From contig NZ_CP035952.1 of assembly GCF_004214895.1 (NCBI RefSeq), positions 620,001 through 684,000 on the forward strand: a stretch of 64,000 nt of DNA. Reading direction: 5' to 3'. Under the pieces are notes generated by a model. The model was not told the origin of the DNA, ran no database searches, and saw only the letters and a program-made list of their open reading frames with translations. Numbering within the stretch: the stretch's first letter is position 1; every line of letters starts with the position of its first letter. Below are positions 8,869 through 17,802 of this stretch, piece after piece. A program made the translations under genes and the position numbers. Source of the DNA: Pseudomonas tructae (GTDB taxonomy: Bacteria > Pseudomonadota > Gammaproteobacteria > Pseudomonadales > Pseudomonadaceae).

Positions 8869-10137
8869 ATGTCAGATTTGAAAACTGCCGCTCTCGAATA
8901 CCATGCTCAGCCTCGTCCGGGGAAACTGAGCGTCGAGCTCACCAAACCTACCGCGACTGCACGCGACCTGGCGCTGGCCTACAGCCCTGGCGTGGCTGAG
9001 CCGGTTCGCGAAATCGGTCGCGATCCGGAACTGGCCTACAAGTACACCGGCAAGGGTAATCTGGTAGCAGTCATTTCCGACGGCACCGCCATCCTTGGCC
9101 TGGGTAACCTCGGCCCACTGGCCTCCAAGCCGGTCATGGAAGGCAAGGGCGTTCTGTTCAAGCGTTTCGCCGGTATCGATGTGTTTGACATCGAAGTCGA
9201 ATCGGAAAGCCCGCAAGCCTTTATCGATACCGTCCGCCGTATTTCCATCACCTTCGGTGGCATCAACCTCGAAGACATCAAGGCGCCAGAGTGCTTCGAG
9301 ATCGAGCGCACCCTGATCGAGCAGTGCGATATCCCGGTTTTCCACGATGACCAGCACGGCACCGCGATCGTGACCGCCGCCGGCATGATCAACGCCCTGG
9401 AAATCGCTGGCAAAACCCTGGCTGACGCCAAGATCGTCTGCCTGGGTGCCGGTGCAGCCGCCATCTCCTGCATGAAGCTGCTGGTGAGCATGGGCGCGCA
9501 GATCGAGAACATCTTCATGGTTGACCGCACTGGCGTGATCCACGCTGGCCGTGACGACCTGAACCAGTACAAGGCGGTGTTCGCTCACGCGACCGACAAG
9601 CGCACCCTGGCAGACGCCCTGAAAGGCGCTGACGTGTTCGTCGGCCTGTCCGGCCCGAACCTGCTGAGCCCTGAAGGCCTGAAGTCGATGGCGCCGAACC
9701 CGATCGTGTTCGCCTGCTCCAACCCTGATCCAGAGATCGCCCCGGAACTGGCTCACGCCACCCGTAGCGACGTGATCATGGCCACTGGTCGCTCCGACTA
9801 CCCGAACCAGGTCAACAACGTCCTGGGCTTCCCGTTCATCTTCCGCGGTGCCCTGGACGTTCGCGCCAAGCGCATCAACGAAGAGATGAAGATCGCTGCC
9901 GCCAACGCCCTGAAAGACCTGGCCAAACTGCCAGTGCCTAAGGAAGTCTGCGCAGCCTATGGCGTCGATGCCCTGGAATTCGGTCGTGAGTACATCATTC
10001 CCAAGCCAATGGATGCCCGTCTGATCACTGTCGTTTCCGACGCCGTAGCCAAGGCCGCGATCGAGACCGGCGTGGCAACCCTGCCGTATCCGAAGAACTA
10101 CCCGCTCAAAAGCGTGGATGATGTGTTCAACGGCTAA
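8869..10137 (+). CDS. maeB: Malic enzyme, short form
   Basis: A 422-residue oxidative decarboxylase converting malate to pyruvate and CO2 with reduction of NAD(P). Signature blocks are YSPGVAEP (38-45), the Lys-containing SKPVMEGKGVLFKRF (86-100), FHDDQHGTA, and the Rossmann loop CLGAGAAAISC. Unlike E. coli MaeB, which carries a C-terminal phosphotransacetylase-like domain of about 320 residues, this form ends after the catalytic domains, as is usual for pseudomonads. Cofactor preference cannot be read with certainty; NADP is likely. The ATG at 8869 is chosen over an in-frame ATG 9 bp upstream because a gcgga sequence lies at a suitable distance. The gene stands alone and is followed by REP sequences and a terminator. 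Confidence 0.92.
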   Translation: MSDLKTAALEYHAQPRPGKLSVELTKPTATARDLALAYSPGVAEPVREIGRDPELAYKYTGKGNLVAVISDGTAILGLGNLGPLASKPVMEGKGVLFKRFAGIDVFDIEVESESPQAFIDTVRRISITFGGINLEDIKAPECFEIERTLIEQCDIPVFHDDQHGTAIVTAAGMINALEIAGKTLADAKIVCLGAGAAAISCMKLLVSMGAQIENIFMVDRTGVIHAGRDDLNQYKAVFAHATDKRTLADALKGADVFVGLSGPNLLSPEGLKSMAPNPIVFACSNPDPEIAPELAHATRSDVIMATGRSDYPNQVNNVLGFPFIFRGALDVRAKRINEEMKIAAANALKDLAKLPVPKEVCAAYGVDALEFGREYIIPKPMDARLITVVSDAVAKAAIETGVATLPYPKNYPLKSVDDVFNG

Positions 10138-10140
10138 TGT

Positions 10141-10277
10141 TGGAGCGGGCTTGTCCCGCGATTAGCTGCAACGCATAGTAAAAAGCCCCGGCTCGTGAGA
10201 GTCGGGGCTTTTTTGTGGTTGGTGTCAACTTCATCGCGGGGCAAGCCCGCTCCTGCAGTTGGAGCGGGTTTGCCGCC
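10141..10277. repeat. REP cluster between maeB and ponA
   Basis: A diverged REP arm (tggagcgggcttgtcccgcg, 10141-10162 including the last at), a full REP at 10233-10257 and a partial inverted arm at 10261-10277 flank a terminator hairpin. The last arm ends 1 bp before the ponA stop. Confidence 0.8.
10181..10214. terminator. Rho-independent terminator of maeB (possibly bidirectional)
   Basis: The sequence aaaagccccggct, a short loop and gtcggggctttttt form a stem of about ten pairs with A-run before and T-run after. It lies 43 bp downstream of maeB and serves convergent ponA equally well. Confidence 0.85.
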
Positions 10278-10278
10278 A

Positions 10279-12735
10279 TCAGAACAGGTCGATCGGTGCC
10301 GCCTCATCCGCTGGCAGCGGGCTGCCTGGCGCACTGCCGTTACCCAGTTCGTTCACCGACGGCGGCGTGTCCTCGGCCTTGAACAGCTCGAAGTAGGCAT
10401 TGGGCGTGCTCGGTGTAGCCGCCCGGCCGCTGACCGGATCGACACGCAGGCTGAGGATGCCTTCGGGCTCGGCCGGTGCATGGTTGGGCTTGTCCTTGAG
10501 CGCGGCGCCCATGAAGTTCATCCAGATCGGCAGCGCCACGGTGCCGCCGTACTCGCGACGGCCGAGGGTTTCCGGCTGGTCGAAACCACTCCATACCGTA
10601 GTCACGTAATCGGCGTTGTAACCGGAGAACCAAGCGTCCTTGGACTCGTTGGTGGTACCGGTCTTGCCCGCAAGGTCAGTACGCCCCAGGGCCAAGGCGC
10701 GGCGCCCGGTGCCGCGTTTGATCACATCCTGCAGCATGCTGGTGAGGATATAGGTGGTGCGCCCGTCAACGATGCGCTCGGCTACGGCTGGTGGCTGAGC
10801 AATCGCGGCGGCCGGGTTGCTGGCAACGCTGCTTGGGGCTTCGCCTGGCATTTGCGTGCTGATCGGCTGCTCGGGTGCGGCAATGCCTTCCTCGACCTGC
10901 TCGGCTTGTGGTACCCGCGGCGGATTGGCGGTGAACAGGGTCTCGCCGTTGCGGCTCTCGATGCGTTCGATCAGGTACGGGCTGATCTTGTAGCCGCCGT
11001 TGGCAAAGGTGCTCCAGCCCGTGGCGATTTCCATGGGTGTCAGGGTCGCGGTGCCCAGGGCCAGGGACAGGTTGGGCGGCAGGTCCTGCTTGTTGAAGCC
11101 GAACTTGCTGATGTAGTCGATGGTCGAACTGACCCCCATGGCCTGCAGCAGGCGGATCGACACCAGGTTGCGCGACTTGTACAGCGCCTCACGCATGCGG
11201 ATCGGGCCAAGGAAGGTATTGGTGTCGTTCTTCGGGCGCCAGACTTTGTCCAGGTACTCGTCGACGAACACGATCGGCGCATCGTTGACCAGGGTCGCGG
11301 CGGTATAGCCATTGTCCAGCGCGGCGCTGTAGACGAATGGCTTGAAGCTTGAACCTGGCTGGCGCTTGGCCTGCATGGCGCGGTTGTAGTTGCTCTGCTC
11401 GAACGAGAAGCCGCCGACCAGTGCGCGAATCGCGCCACTGTTCGGGTCCAGCGACACCAGGGCGCTCTGCGCGCCCGGCACCTGGCTGAACTTGAGGTTG
11501 CCATCGTCCAGGCGCTGCACGCGGATCAGGTCGCCGATCTGGGCAACATCCGAGGGCTGCTGTGGTGCGCGTCCCTGGCTGTTGGTATTGAGGAATGGGC
11601 GGGCCCACTTCATGGTGTCCCAGGCCACGGACTCCTGGTTGCCGGCGCGGGTCAGCACCTGCAGGCCGGCTTTGGTTACTTCGGTGACGATTACCGGTTC
11701 CAGGCCGCCCAGAGGACGTTGCTTGCTCAGTTCCTGCAGCCAGGCGTCGTGGGTCTTGCCCGGGAAGCGCGATTCGGGGCCGCGGTAGCCGTGGCGTTCG
11801 TCGTAAGCGCTAAGGCCATCGAGTACGGCCTTGTTGGCGATTTCCTGCAGATCGCTTGGTACCGTGGTGGTGACGCGGAAGCCTTCGGTGTAGGCATCGC
11901 TGCCGTAGCGGCCGACCATTTCGGCGCGGGCCATTTCGGCGATGTACGGGGCGCTGACTTCTGGCGTCGGTACGTGATAACTGGCGTTGATCGGCTCGGC
12001 CAGTGCAGCCTGATAGCTGGCTTCGTCGATCTTGCCGAGCTTGTACATGCGTCCGAGGATCCAGTCACGACGCTCCTTGGCGCGTACCGGGTTGGCCAGC
12101 GGGTTGAAGCGCGATGGCGCTTTAGGCAGGCCGGCGATCATCGCCATCTGCGCCAGGCTCACCTCGCGGATCGATTTGCCGTAGTACACCTGGGCGGCCG
12201 CCTCGATCCCGTAGGCGCGGTTGCCCAGGTAGATCTTGTTGACGTACAGCTCAAGAATCTCGTCCTTGGTCAGTTCGCGTTCTATCTGCAGGGCCAGGAG
12301 AATTTCGTTGGTCTTGCGCGAGAAACTGCGTTCGCTGCTGAGGAAGAAGTTCTTCGCCACCTGCATGGTGATGGTGCTGCCGCCGGTCTGGATGTGCCCG
12401 GACTTGAGCAATTGTGTTGCAGCGCGCATCAGGCTGCTGGGGTCGACGCCGTAGTGATTGGCGAAATTGTCGTCTTCGGCCGAGAGCAAAGCCTGGATGA
12501 AATGCGGCGGAATATCGGCGAAACGGATGGGCGAGCGGCGCATTTCGCCAAACTCGGCGATCAGCTTGCCGTCGCTGCTGTAGACCCGCAAAGGGATCTG
12601 CAACTGGATGCTTCTGAGGGCCTCTACCGAGGGCAAGCTGGGGCTAAGATACAGAAATGCGCCGCTCAGACCGAGCACGAGCGCGCAGATGACTGCGACG
12701 AAAGACCACCAGAAAAACTTCAGCAGGCGTATCAA
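10279..12735 (-). CDS. ponA: Penicillin-binding protein 1A
   Basis: An 818-residue class A PBP that polymerises and cross-links peptidoglycan. It has one N-terminal membrane helix (about 6-30), a GT51 glycosyltransferase domain with EDDNFANHYGVD (catalytic Glu near 87) and QTGGSTITMQVAKN, an OB-like insert, and a transpeptidase domain with the SxxK serine in RQPGSSFKPFVY and KTG in LAGKTGTTNESKDAWFSGY. The C-terminal tail is rich in Pro and acidic residues. I place the start at the TTG at 12735, giving MIRLLKFFWW as in other Pseudomonas PBP1A proteins. An ATG at 12822 is in frame but would add 29 residues without a membrane-compatible start and lie close to the divergent pil operon start. Confidence 0.93.
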   Translation of the reverse strand: MIRLLKFFWWSFVAVICALVLGLSGAFLYLSPSLPSVEALRSIQLQIPLRVYSSDGKLIAEFGEMRRSPIRFADIPPHFIQALLSAEDDNFANHYGVDPSSLMRAATQLLKSGHIQTGGSTITMQVAKNFFLSSERSFSRKTNEILLALQIERELTKDEILELYVNKIYLGNRAYGIEAAAQVYYGKSIREVSLAQMAMIAGLPKAPSRFNPLANPVRAKERRDWILGRMYKLGKIDEASYQAALAEPINASYHVPTPEVSAPYIAEMARAEMVGRYGSDAYTEGFRVTTTVPSDLQEIANKAVLDGLSAYDERHGYRGPESRFPGKTHDAWLQELSKQRPLGGLEPVIVTEVTKAGLQVLTRAGNQESVAWDTMKWARPFLNTNSQGRAPQQPSDVAQIGDLIRVQRLDDGNLKFSQVPGAQSALVSLDPNSGAIRALVGGFSFEQSNYNRAMQAKRQPGSSFKPFVYSAALDNGYTAATLVNDAPIVFVDEYLDKVWRPKNDTNTFLGPIRMREALYKSRNLVSIRLLQAMGVSSTIDYISKFGFNKQDLPPNLSLALGTATLTPMEIATGWSTFANGGYKISPYLIERIESRNGETLFTANPPRVPQAEQVEEGIAAPEQPISTQMPGEAPSSVASNPAAAIAQPPAVAERIVDGRTTYILTSMLQDVIKRGTGRRALALGRTDLAGKTGTTNESKDAWFSGYNADYVTTVWSGFDQPETLGRREYGGTVALPIWMNFMGAALKDKPNHAPAEPEGILSLRVDPVSGRAATPSTPNAYFELFKAEDTPPSVNELGNGSAPGSPLPADEAAPIDLF

Positions 12736-12860
12736 GGCTTTTGGGCGTCCAGATAGAAGAGTGGGTTGCGCGCGGGGCCAGCGGACAAAGGATAAACGCT
12801 GGGCATTATAAGCATTTTTCAACTCGCCGCGTTATGCGCGCGGCTGCAAGGAAAAAACCA

Positions 12861-13967
12861 ATGCTTGGACGCTTGGGCAAGGATGCCGGTTCACTCCTGG
12901 GGATAGAAATCGCCTCGCCGTCCATCAGGCTGGTGCAGTTGCTCCGTCGCAAAGATGCCTGGTGTGTGCAGGCCTGGGCGATCGAGGCGCTGCCAGCGGG
13001 AGCCATGCTCGACGGCTGGATTGCTGACGCTGAGGCCGTCGGTCAGGCCTTGAAGCGTGCGCTGAAACGCAGTGGCAGCCGCTGTCGCCTGGCCGCCGTG
13101 GGATTGCCGGCGAGCCGTGCTATCAACAAGCAGTTGGCGCTGCCGGCAGGCCTGATTGATGCCGAAGTAGCTGCCAGCGTGCGTGATGCCGCCGAGCAGT
13201 TCATCCCCTTCGATCTCGAAGACATCGCGCTGGACTACAAGGTGCTGGAGCCGGCTACCGGCGCTGCAGCGGGTACCCAGGTGGCGGTTGTGGCCTGTCA
13301 TCGCGGCGTGCTGGATGCGCTGGAGGCCGCTTTCGAAGTCGCCGGGCTGAGCGCAAGGGTGCTGGAGGTCGATAGCCAGGCTTTACAGCGAGCAACCACG
13401 GGCGATGTGGCAATGCCGCAGGTCGACGAGGCGCTGGCCTCTTCCTTGACCGTCGCCTGTGGCCTGGCCATGGGTGGCGGGCGGCTGAACCTGCTGCCAT
13501 GGCGTGAACGGCGCGACCAACTGCGTATTCGAAGGTTTCAGGTTGGTTGTGCGAGTGTTGTGCTGCTGGCGGCTGTTGTCACCTGGTGGGTCGACCGGCA
13601 TGCTCGCAGTGCATTACACGAGCAGGCACACAGCCTGGCTGCGATAAAGGACGTGACTGGGCAGCCTGAGGCCTTGATGCGTGAACTGCTTGAGTTGGAA
13701 AGCTTGCAGGCTGGCCGCTATTTCGTCGTGGAGATACTCGAGCAGCTTGATCTGGCCCTGCCGGACAGCGTGTATTTCACCGCCTTTGACCAGGAATCGA
13801 CCGCGCTGAAGCTCATCGGGATGGCACCGTCCGCCTCTGCGGTGGCACAACTGGCAGCCGGCCTTTCGTCTTCTGCTTTGGTTGGTGCTGCAACATTGCA
13901 GCGCATGAGCGCACTCGAGCACGGCTATGAATTCGAGTTGCAGGTAACCCTGGAGACTGTGCCGTGA
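12861..13967 (+). CDS. PilM-PilN fusion, both parts shortened
   Basis: A 368-residue protein that joins two components normally separate in the type IV pilus alignment complex. Residues 1-205 are PilM-like (actin-like fold): LLGIEIASPSIRLVQL, the AAEQFIPFDLEDIALDY block, and the end motif LTVACGLAM that normally closes PilM near residue 350. The middle of PilM, including the second ATP-binding lobe, is missing. From residue 208 it continues as PilN: LNLLPWRERRDQ (the peptide that PilN uses to bind PilM), a membrane helix at about 227-243, and a periplasmic ferredoxin-like part with LALPDSVYFTAF. The ATG at 12861 has aagga upstream. It is divergent from ponA and overlaps the next gene by 4 bp (GTGA). 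Length is close to full PilM, so automatic naming as pilM alone would hide the fusion. Confidence 0.85.
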   Translation: MLGRLGKDAGSLLGIEIASPSIRLVQLLRRKDAWCVQAWAIEALPAGAMLDGWIADAEAVGQALKRALKRSGSRCRLAAVGLPASRAINKQLALPAGLIDAEVAASVRDAAEQFIPFDLEDIALDYKVLEPATGAAAGTQVAVVACHRGVLDALEAAFEVAGLSARVLEVDSQALQRATTGDVAMPQVDEALASSLTVACGLAMGGGRLNLLPWRERRDQLRIRRFQVGCASVVLLAAVVTWWVDRHARSALHEQAHSLAAIKDVTGQPEALMRELLELESLQAGRYFVVEILEQLDLALPDSVYFTAFDQESTALKLIGMAPSASAVAQLAAGLSSSALVGAATLQRMSALEHGYEFELQVTLETVP

Positions 13968-14800
13968 ACGGCTGGAATCTTATTGCCAGAGGCGCCTGGC
14001 CCTTGCAGGTCACGGCACTGATGGTGTTGCTGGCATTGCTGATGGGCTTGGCCTACCCCCTGCAATTGCGGCCACTGCTGATGCAGGCCGGTCAGGGCGC
14101 CGATCACTTGTCGCTGGAGGGCGCTGCAACCTTGCACAATCGTTTGCCCCAGGCGCGCTGGCAGTTGTGGGGTGGGGCTGACGAACCCGAGGTGTTCGAA
14201 ACTCTGTCCCGACTGGCTGAGGCCCATGCAGTGGCCATCGAGCAGTTACAGCTGCTCGACGCGGTGCCCACGGAGTATTACCAGAGGCTGCCCCTTCAGT
14301 TGCATCTGCGTGGGACCTTTGCGGCCCTGGTTGGATTTTTTGCTGATCTGGCCGGCCAGCCGCAGTTGGTCACCGTGCACGGACTTTCGTTCAAACCGAC
14401 CGATGCGGGACTGATTCTGGTGGAGCTGCAAGCCAGGTCCTACCGCCCTCATGCAATGCATGCCCTGGCGCAGGGCCCGCCACCAGAGCCTGCCGAGCGA
14501 CGGATTGTTGCCGCGCTGCGTAATCCTTTCGTGCCAGGCGCACCGCAGGCATCTGTCGATGTGCTGCAACGTCTGGCGCTGGAGCAGTTCGAGATGGTCG
14601 GCAGCCTTGCCAGTGGTGGGACTTACTACGCACTGGTTCAGGCGCAAGGCCGGGTGCATCGGCTGCAGGTCGGCGATGGGTTGGGGCGTGATCAGGGCCA
14701 GGTTATCGAGATCAGTGAGCGGCAGCTCGCAGTCGTCGAGCAGGTTTTTGTTGCCGGCCACGGCTGGCAAGCGCGGCGGCGAACACTCGCACTGCGTTGA
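13964..14800 (+). CDS. PilO-PilP fusion
   Basis: A 278-residue protein starting with GTG in the stop of the preceding gene. Residues 1-35 contain one membrane helix, and residues to about 165 match PilO: the coiled-coil part is short, then comes EYYQRLPLQLHLRGTFAALV and LVTVHGLSFKP, as in the PilO periplasmic domain. Residues about 180-278 match the PilP beta-domain that docks on the secretin: RNPFVPG, LEQFEMVGSLASGGTYYALV, VHRLQVGDGLGRDQGQV and the closing WQARRRTLAL. The PilP lipoprotein signal and flexible N-terminus are absent; the fusion to PilO would hold the domain at the membrane instead. It lies 24 bp before pilQ. Function is inferred from the four-gene order. Confidence 0.82.
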   Translation: MNGWNLIARGAWPLQVTALMVLLALLMGLAYPLQLRPLLMQAGQGADHLSLEGAATLHNRLPQARWQLWGGADEPEVFETLSRLAEAHAVAIEQLQLLDAVPTEYYQRLPLQLHLRGTFAALVGFFADLAGQPQLVTVHGLSFKPTDAGLILVELQARSYRPHAMHALAQGPPPEPAERRIVAALRNPFVPGAPQASVDVLQRLALEQFEMVGSLASGGTYYALVQAQGRVHRLQVGDGLGRDQGQVIEISERQLAVVEQVFVAGHGWQARRRTLALR

Positions 14801-14824
14801 AGGTGCTGACCAGGGAGGTCATCG

Positions 14825-16066
14825 ATGGGCAAGGGAGCTGTCATTGCAGTGTTGTTGTGGGGTTGTCTGTCTGCAGGTGCTGTTGCCGGCAAGCAGTTGT
14901 ACGGTGGCGAGCCGTTGTCGTTGAACTTTCAGGATGTCGAAGTGCGCACAGTGCTGCAGGTGCTGGCGGACCTTTCCGGCTTCAACCTGGTGGCCAGTGA
15001 CGCGGTGCAGGGCACCGTGACCCTGCGCCTGGAGGATGTGCCCTGGGATCAGGCCCTGGATCTGGTGCTGCGCAGCAAGGGTCTGGAGCAGCGCAAGGAC
15101 GGTAATGTGTTGCTGGTCGCACCGCTTGCCGAAATGGCTGGAGCAGTACCGTCGCGGCGTGCACTGATTCCGATCCATCACGCCAGGGCCGCTGATATTG
15201 CCGAGCTCTTTCATACCCTGATGGCCCACGACGCGGGTGGGGCCAGCCATGGCTCGCTGAGTGTCGACGAGCGCACCAATACACTGGTCGCCAGCCAGTC
15301 GCCGGAACGTTTGGAAGAGCTGCGCAGGCTGATCGGTGAGCTGGATGTGCCGGTGCGTCAGGTCATGATCGAGGCGCGCATCGTTGAGGCCAATGTCGAT
15401 TTCGAGAAGGCCCTGGGGGTACGCTGGGGTGGGGCGGTGCAGTTGGGCAAGGGACTGAGCCTGGGCAGTGGCGATACCTTCGTCGACCTCGGAGTCGATC
15501 GGGCGGCGGCCAGCATCGGCGTGGGCCTGGTGCGCAACAACGTGCTGCTCGATCTGGAGCTCAGTGCCATGGAAAAGACCGGCAATGGCGAGATTATCTC
15601 CCAGCCCAAGGTGGTCACCGCCGACAAGGAAACCGCACGGATCCTCAAGGGTACCGAGGTGCCTTACCAGGAAACCAGTGGTAGCGGTGCCACATCCGTG
15701 ACGTTCCGCGAAGCATCGCTGTCTCTGGAAGTCACTCCGCAAATCACGCCGGACAACCGGGTGATCATGGCGGTTAAGGTGACCAAGGATGAGCCGGACT
15801 ATCTCAATGCCCTGGAGCATGTGCCGGCGATCCGCAAGAACGAGGTCAATGCCAAGGTGAGCATTGAAGATGGACAGACCATCGTTATCGGCGGCGTGTA
15901 CTCGACGGTGCAAAGTAAAGTTGTCGACAAGGTGCCATTTTTCGGCGATGTGCCGTATGTTGGGCGGCTGTTTCGTCGCGATGTTCTACAAGAGAAAAAA
16001 TCCGAGCTGCTGGTCTTCCTGACTCCGCGTATCATGAGTGACCAGGCGATTGCTGTGAGTCGTTGA
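14825..16066 (+). CDS. pilQ: Short PilQ/HofQ-type outer-membrane secretin
   Basis: A 413-residue secretin with a signal peptide (cleavage near GAVAG, about 22), an N0/STN domain (about 30-85, [20 protein letters not shown]), an N1 domain (about 125-185, [13 protein letters not shown]) and a secretin beta-barrel (about 190-410) with [20 protein letters not shown] and the terminal [13 protein letters not shown]. PilQ of P. aeruginosa has about 714 residues because it carries AMIN domains for peptidoglycan binding; these are missing. Size and layout equal E. coli HofQ (412), which also precedes aroK. A strong gggagg site precedes the ATG. Together with the two fusion genes it forms a compact three-gene operon running into aroK. 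Confidence 0.88.
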   Translation: MGKGAVIAVLLWGCLSAGAVAGKQLYGGEPLSLNFQDVEVRTVLQVLADLSGFNLVASDAVQGTVTLRLEDVPWDQALDLVLRSKGLEQRKDGNVLLVAPLAEMAGAVPSRRALIPIHHARAADIAELFHTLMAHDAGGASHGSLSVDERTNTLVASQSPERLEELRRLIGELDVPVRQVMIEARIVEANVDFEKALGVRWGGAVQLGKGLSLGSGDTFVDLGVDRAAASIGVGLVRNNVLLDLELSAMEKTGNGEIISQPKVVTADKETARILKGTEVPYQETSGSGATSVTFREASLSLEVTPQITPDNRVIMAVKVTKDEPDYLNALEHVPAIRKNEVNAKVSIEDGQTIVIGGVYSTVQSKVVDKVPFFGDVPYVGRLFRRDVLQEKKSELLVFLTPRIMSDQAIAVSR

Positions 16067-16070
16067 TTCT

Positions 16071-16589
16071 GTGCGAAATTTGATACTTGTGGGGCCCATG
16101 GGTGCAGGCAAAAGCACCATCGGCCGCCTGCTGGCCAAAGAGCTGCGCCTGCCGTTCAAGGATTCCGACAAGGAAATTGAATTGCGCACGGGCGCCAATA
16201 TCCCGTGGATCTTCGATAAGGAAGGCGAGCCGGGCTTTCGTGACCGCGAGCAGGCGATGATCGCCGAGCTGTGCGCGTTCGATGGCTTGGTTTTGGCTAC
16301 CGGTGGCGGCGCGGTGATGCGCGATGCCAATCGCCAGGCTTTGTATGCCGGCGGGCGCGTGGTGTACCTGCACGCCTCGGTCGAGCAGCAGGTCGGGCGA
16401 ACCTCGCGCGACCGCAACCGGCCGCTGCTGCGCACGGCCAATCCGGAGGCGACCTTGCGGGCGCTGCTGGAGGTTCGTGACCCGCTGTACCGTGAGATTG
16501 CCGATCTGGTGGTGGAAACCGACGAACGGCCACCGCGGATGGTGGTGCTGGATATTCTCGAACGCTTGCAGAAGTTGCCGCCCCGTTAA
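16071..16589 (+). CDS. aroK: Shikimate kinase
   Basis: A 172-residue kinase that phosphorylates shikimate at C3 in the chorismate pathway. The P-loop is GPMGAGKST (8-16), followed by [11 protein letters not shown] for shikimate binding, the RDREQ segment and GGGAV at the Walker B strand; the lid has RDRNRPLL. The start is GTG at 16071, 4 bp after the pilQ stop, so expression is coupled to the secretin operon as in other gammaproteobacteria. aroB follows after 99 bp. Confidence 0.96.
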   Translation: MRNLILVGPMGAGKSTIGRLLAKELRLPFKDSDKEIELRTGANIPWIFDKEGEPGFRDREQAMIAELCAFDGLVLATGGGAVMRDANRQALYAGGRVVYLHASVEQQVGRTSRDRNRPLLRTANPEATLRALLEVRDPLYREIADLVVETDERPPRMVVLDILERLQKLPPR

Positions 16590-16688
16590 GCCAGGACTAT
16601 CCTCGGCGACCAGTCATGCCGTGACAGGGCACACCGTTATCGCGCGGCTCGAACCATCGATGCCGCGCTTAGTTCATTGTGGGGATAC

Positions 16689-17786
16689 ATGCAGACACTA
16701 AAGGTCGAATTGGGCGAACGCAGCTACCCGATCTACATTGGCGAAGGCCTGCTGGATCAACCGGAACTGCTGGCGCCGCATATCGCTGGCCGGCAGGTCG
16801 CCATCGTGTCCAACGAGACTGTCGCGCCCCTCTATCTTGAACGCCTGAGCAAGACCCTGGGTGCCTATTCGGTGCTGCCAGTGGTGTTGCCAGATGGTGA
16901 AGCGCACAAGAACTGGGAAACCCTGCAACTGATCTTCGATGCGCTGCTGACTGCCCGTCACGATCGCCGCACGACCGTCGTCGCCCTTGGCGGCGGAGTG
17001 ATCGGTGACATGGCCGGCTTCGCCGCGGCCTGCTATCAGCGCGGTGTGGACTTCATCCAGGTGCCGACGACCTTGCTGTCTCAGGTCGATTCGTCGGTGG
17101 GGGGTAAGACCGGCATCAACCATCCGCTGGGCAAGAACATGGTCGGTGCCTTCTACCAGCCCAATGCGGTGCTGATCGATACCCGCAGCCTCAATACCCT
17201 GCCGCCGCGCGAGCTGTCGGCGGGCCTGGCCGAGGTGATCAAGTACGGCCTGATCTGTGACGAACCCTTCCTCACCTGGCTCGAAGCGAATATGCAGGCC
17301 CTGCGCGGCCTCGACCAGGTAGCACTGACCGAGGCCATCTGCCGTTCCTGCGCAGCCAAGGCTGCCGTGGTGGGTGCCGATGAGCGCGAGTCGGGGGTGC
17401 GTGCCACCCTGAACCTGGGCCACACCTTTGGCCACGCCATCGAGACCCACATGGGCTATGGTGTCTGGCTGCACGGTGAGGCCGTTGCGGCCGGCACCGT
17501 CATGGCCCTGGAAATGTCCGCGCGCCTGGGCTGGATCAGCCAGCAGGAGCGTGACCGTGGTATCCGTCTGTTCCAGGTCGCAGGCCTGCCGGTGGTGCCG
17601 CCAGAGGAAATGACCCCGGCGCAGTTCATGGAGCACATGGCAGTAGATAAAAAGGTACTCGACGGTCGTCTGCGTCTGGTCCTGCTGCGCCGCATGGGCG
17701 AAGCGGTGATCACCGACGACTATCCGAAAGAGATTCTTCAGGCCACGTTGGCGGCGGATTACCGCGCAATCGTGGCCCAGCTTTGA
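16689..17786 (+). CDS. aroB: 3-dehydroquinate synthase
   Basis: A 365-residue enzyme turning DAHP into 3-dehydroquinate, using NAD and a divalent metal. It shows the NAD-binding [32 protein letters not shown] for phosphate and substrate binding, and metal ligands in [12 protein letters not shown] and LHGEAVAAG. The ATG at 16689 gives the normal length; an in-frame TTG 12 bp earlier is less likely. It follows aroK and precedes the DamX-like gene by 16 bp, the standard gammaproteobacterial aroK-aroB-damX order. Confidence 0.96.
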   Translation: MQTLKVELGERSYPIYIGEGLLDQPELLAPHIAGRQVAIVSNETVAPLYLERLSKTLGAYSVLPVVLPDGEAHKNWETLQLIFDALLTARHDRRTTVVALGGGVIGDMAGFAAACYQRGVDFIQVPTTLLSQVDSSVGGKTGINHPLGKNMVGAFYQPNAVLIDTRSLNTLPPRELSAGLAEVIKYGLICDEPFLTWLEANMQALRGLDQVALTEAICRSCAAKAAVVGADERESGVRATLNLGHTFGHAIETHMGYGVWLHGEAVAAGTVMALEMSARLGWISQQERDRGIRLFQVAGLPVVPPEEMTPAQFMEHMAVDKKVLDGRLRLVLLRRMGEAVITDDYPKEILQATLAADYRAIVAQL

Positions 17787-17802
17787 GGTTGATGAGCGTC
17801 CG

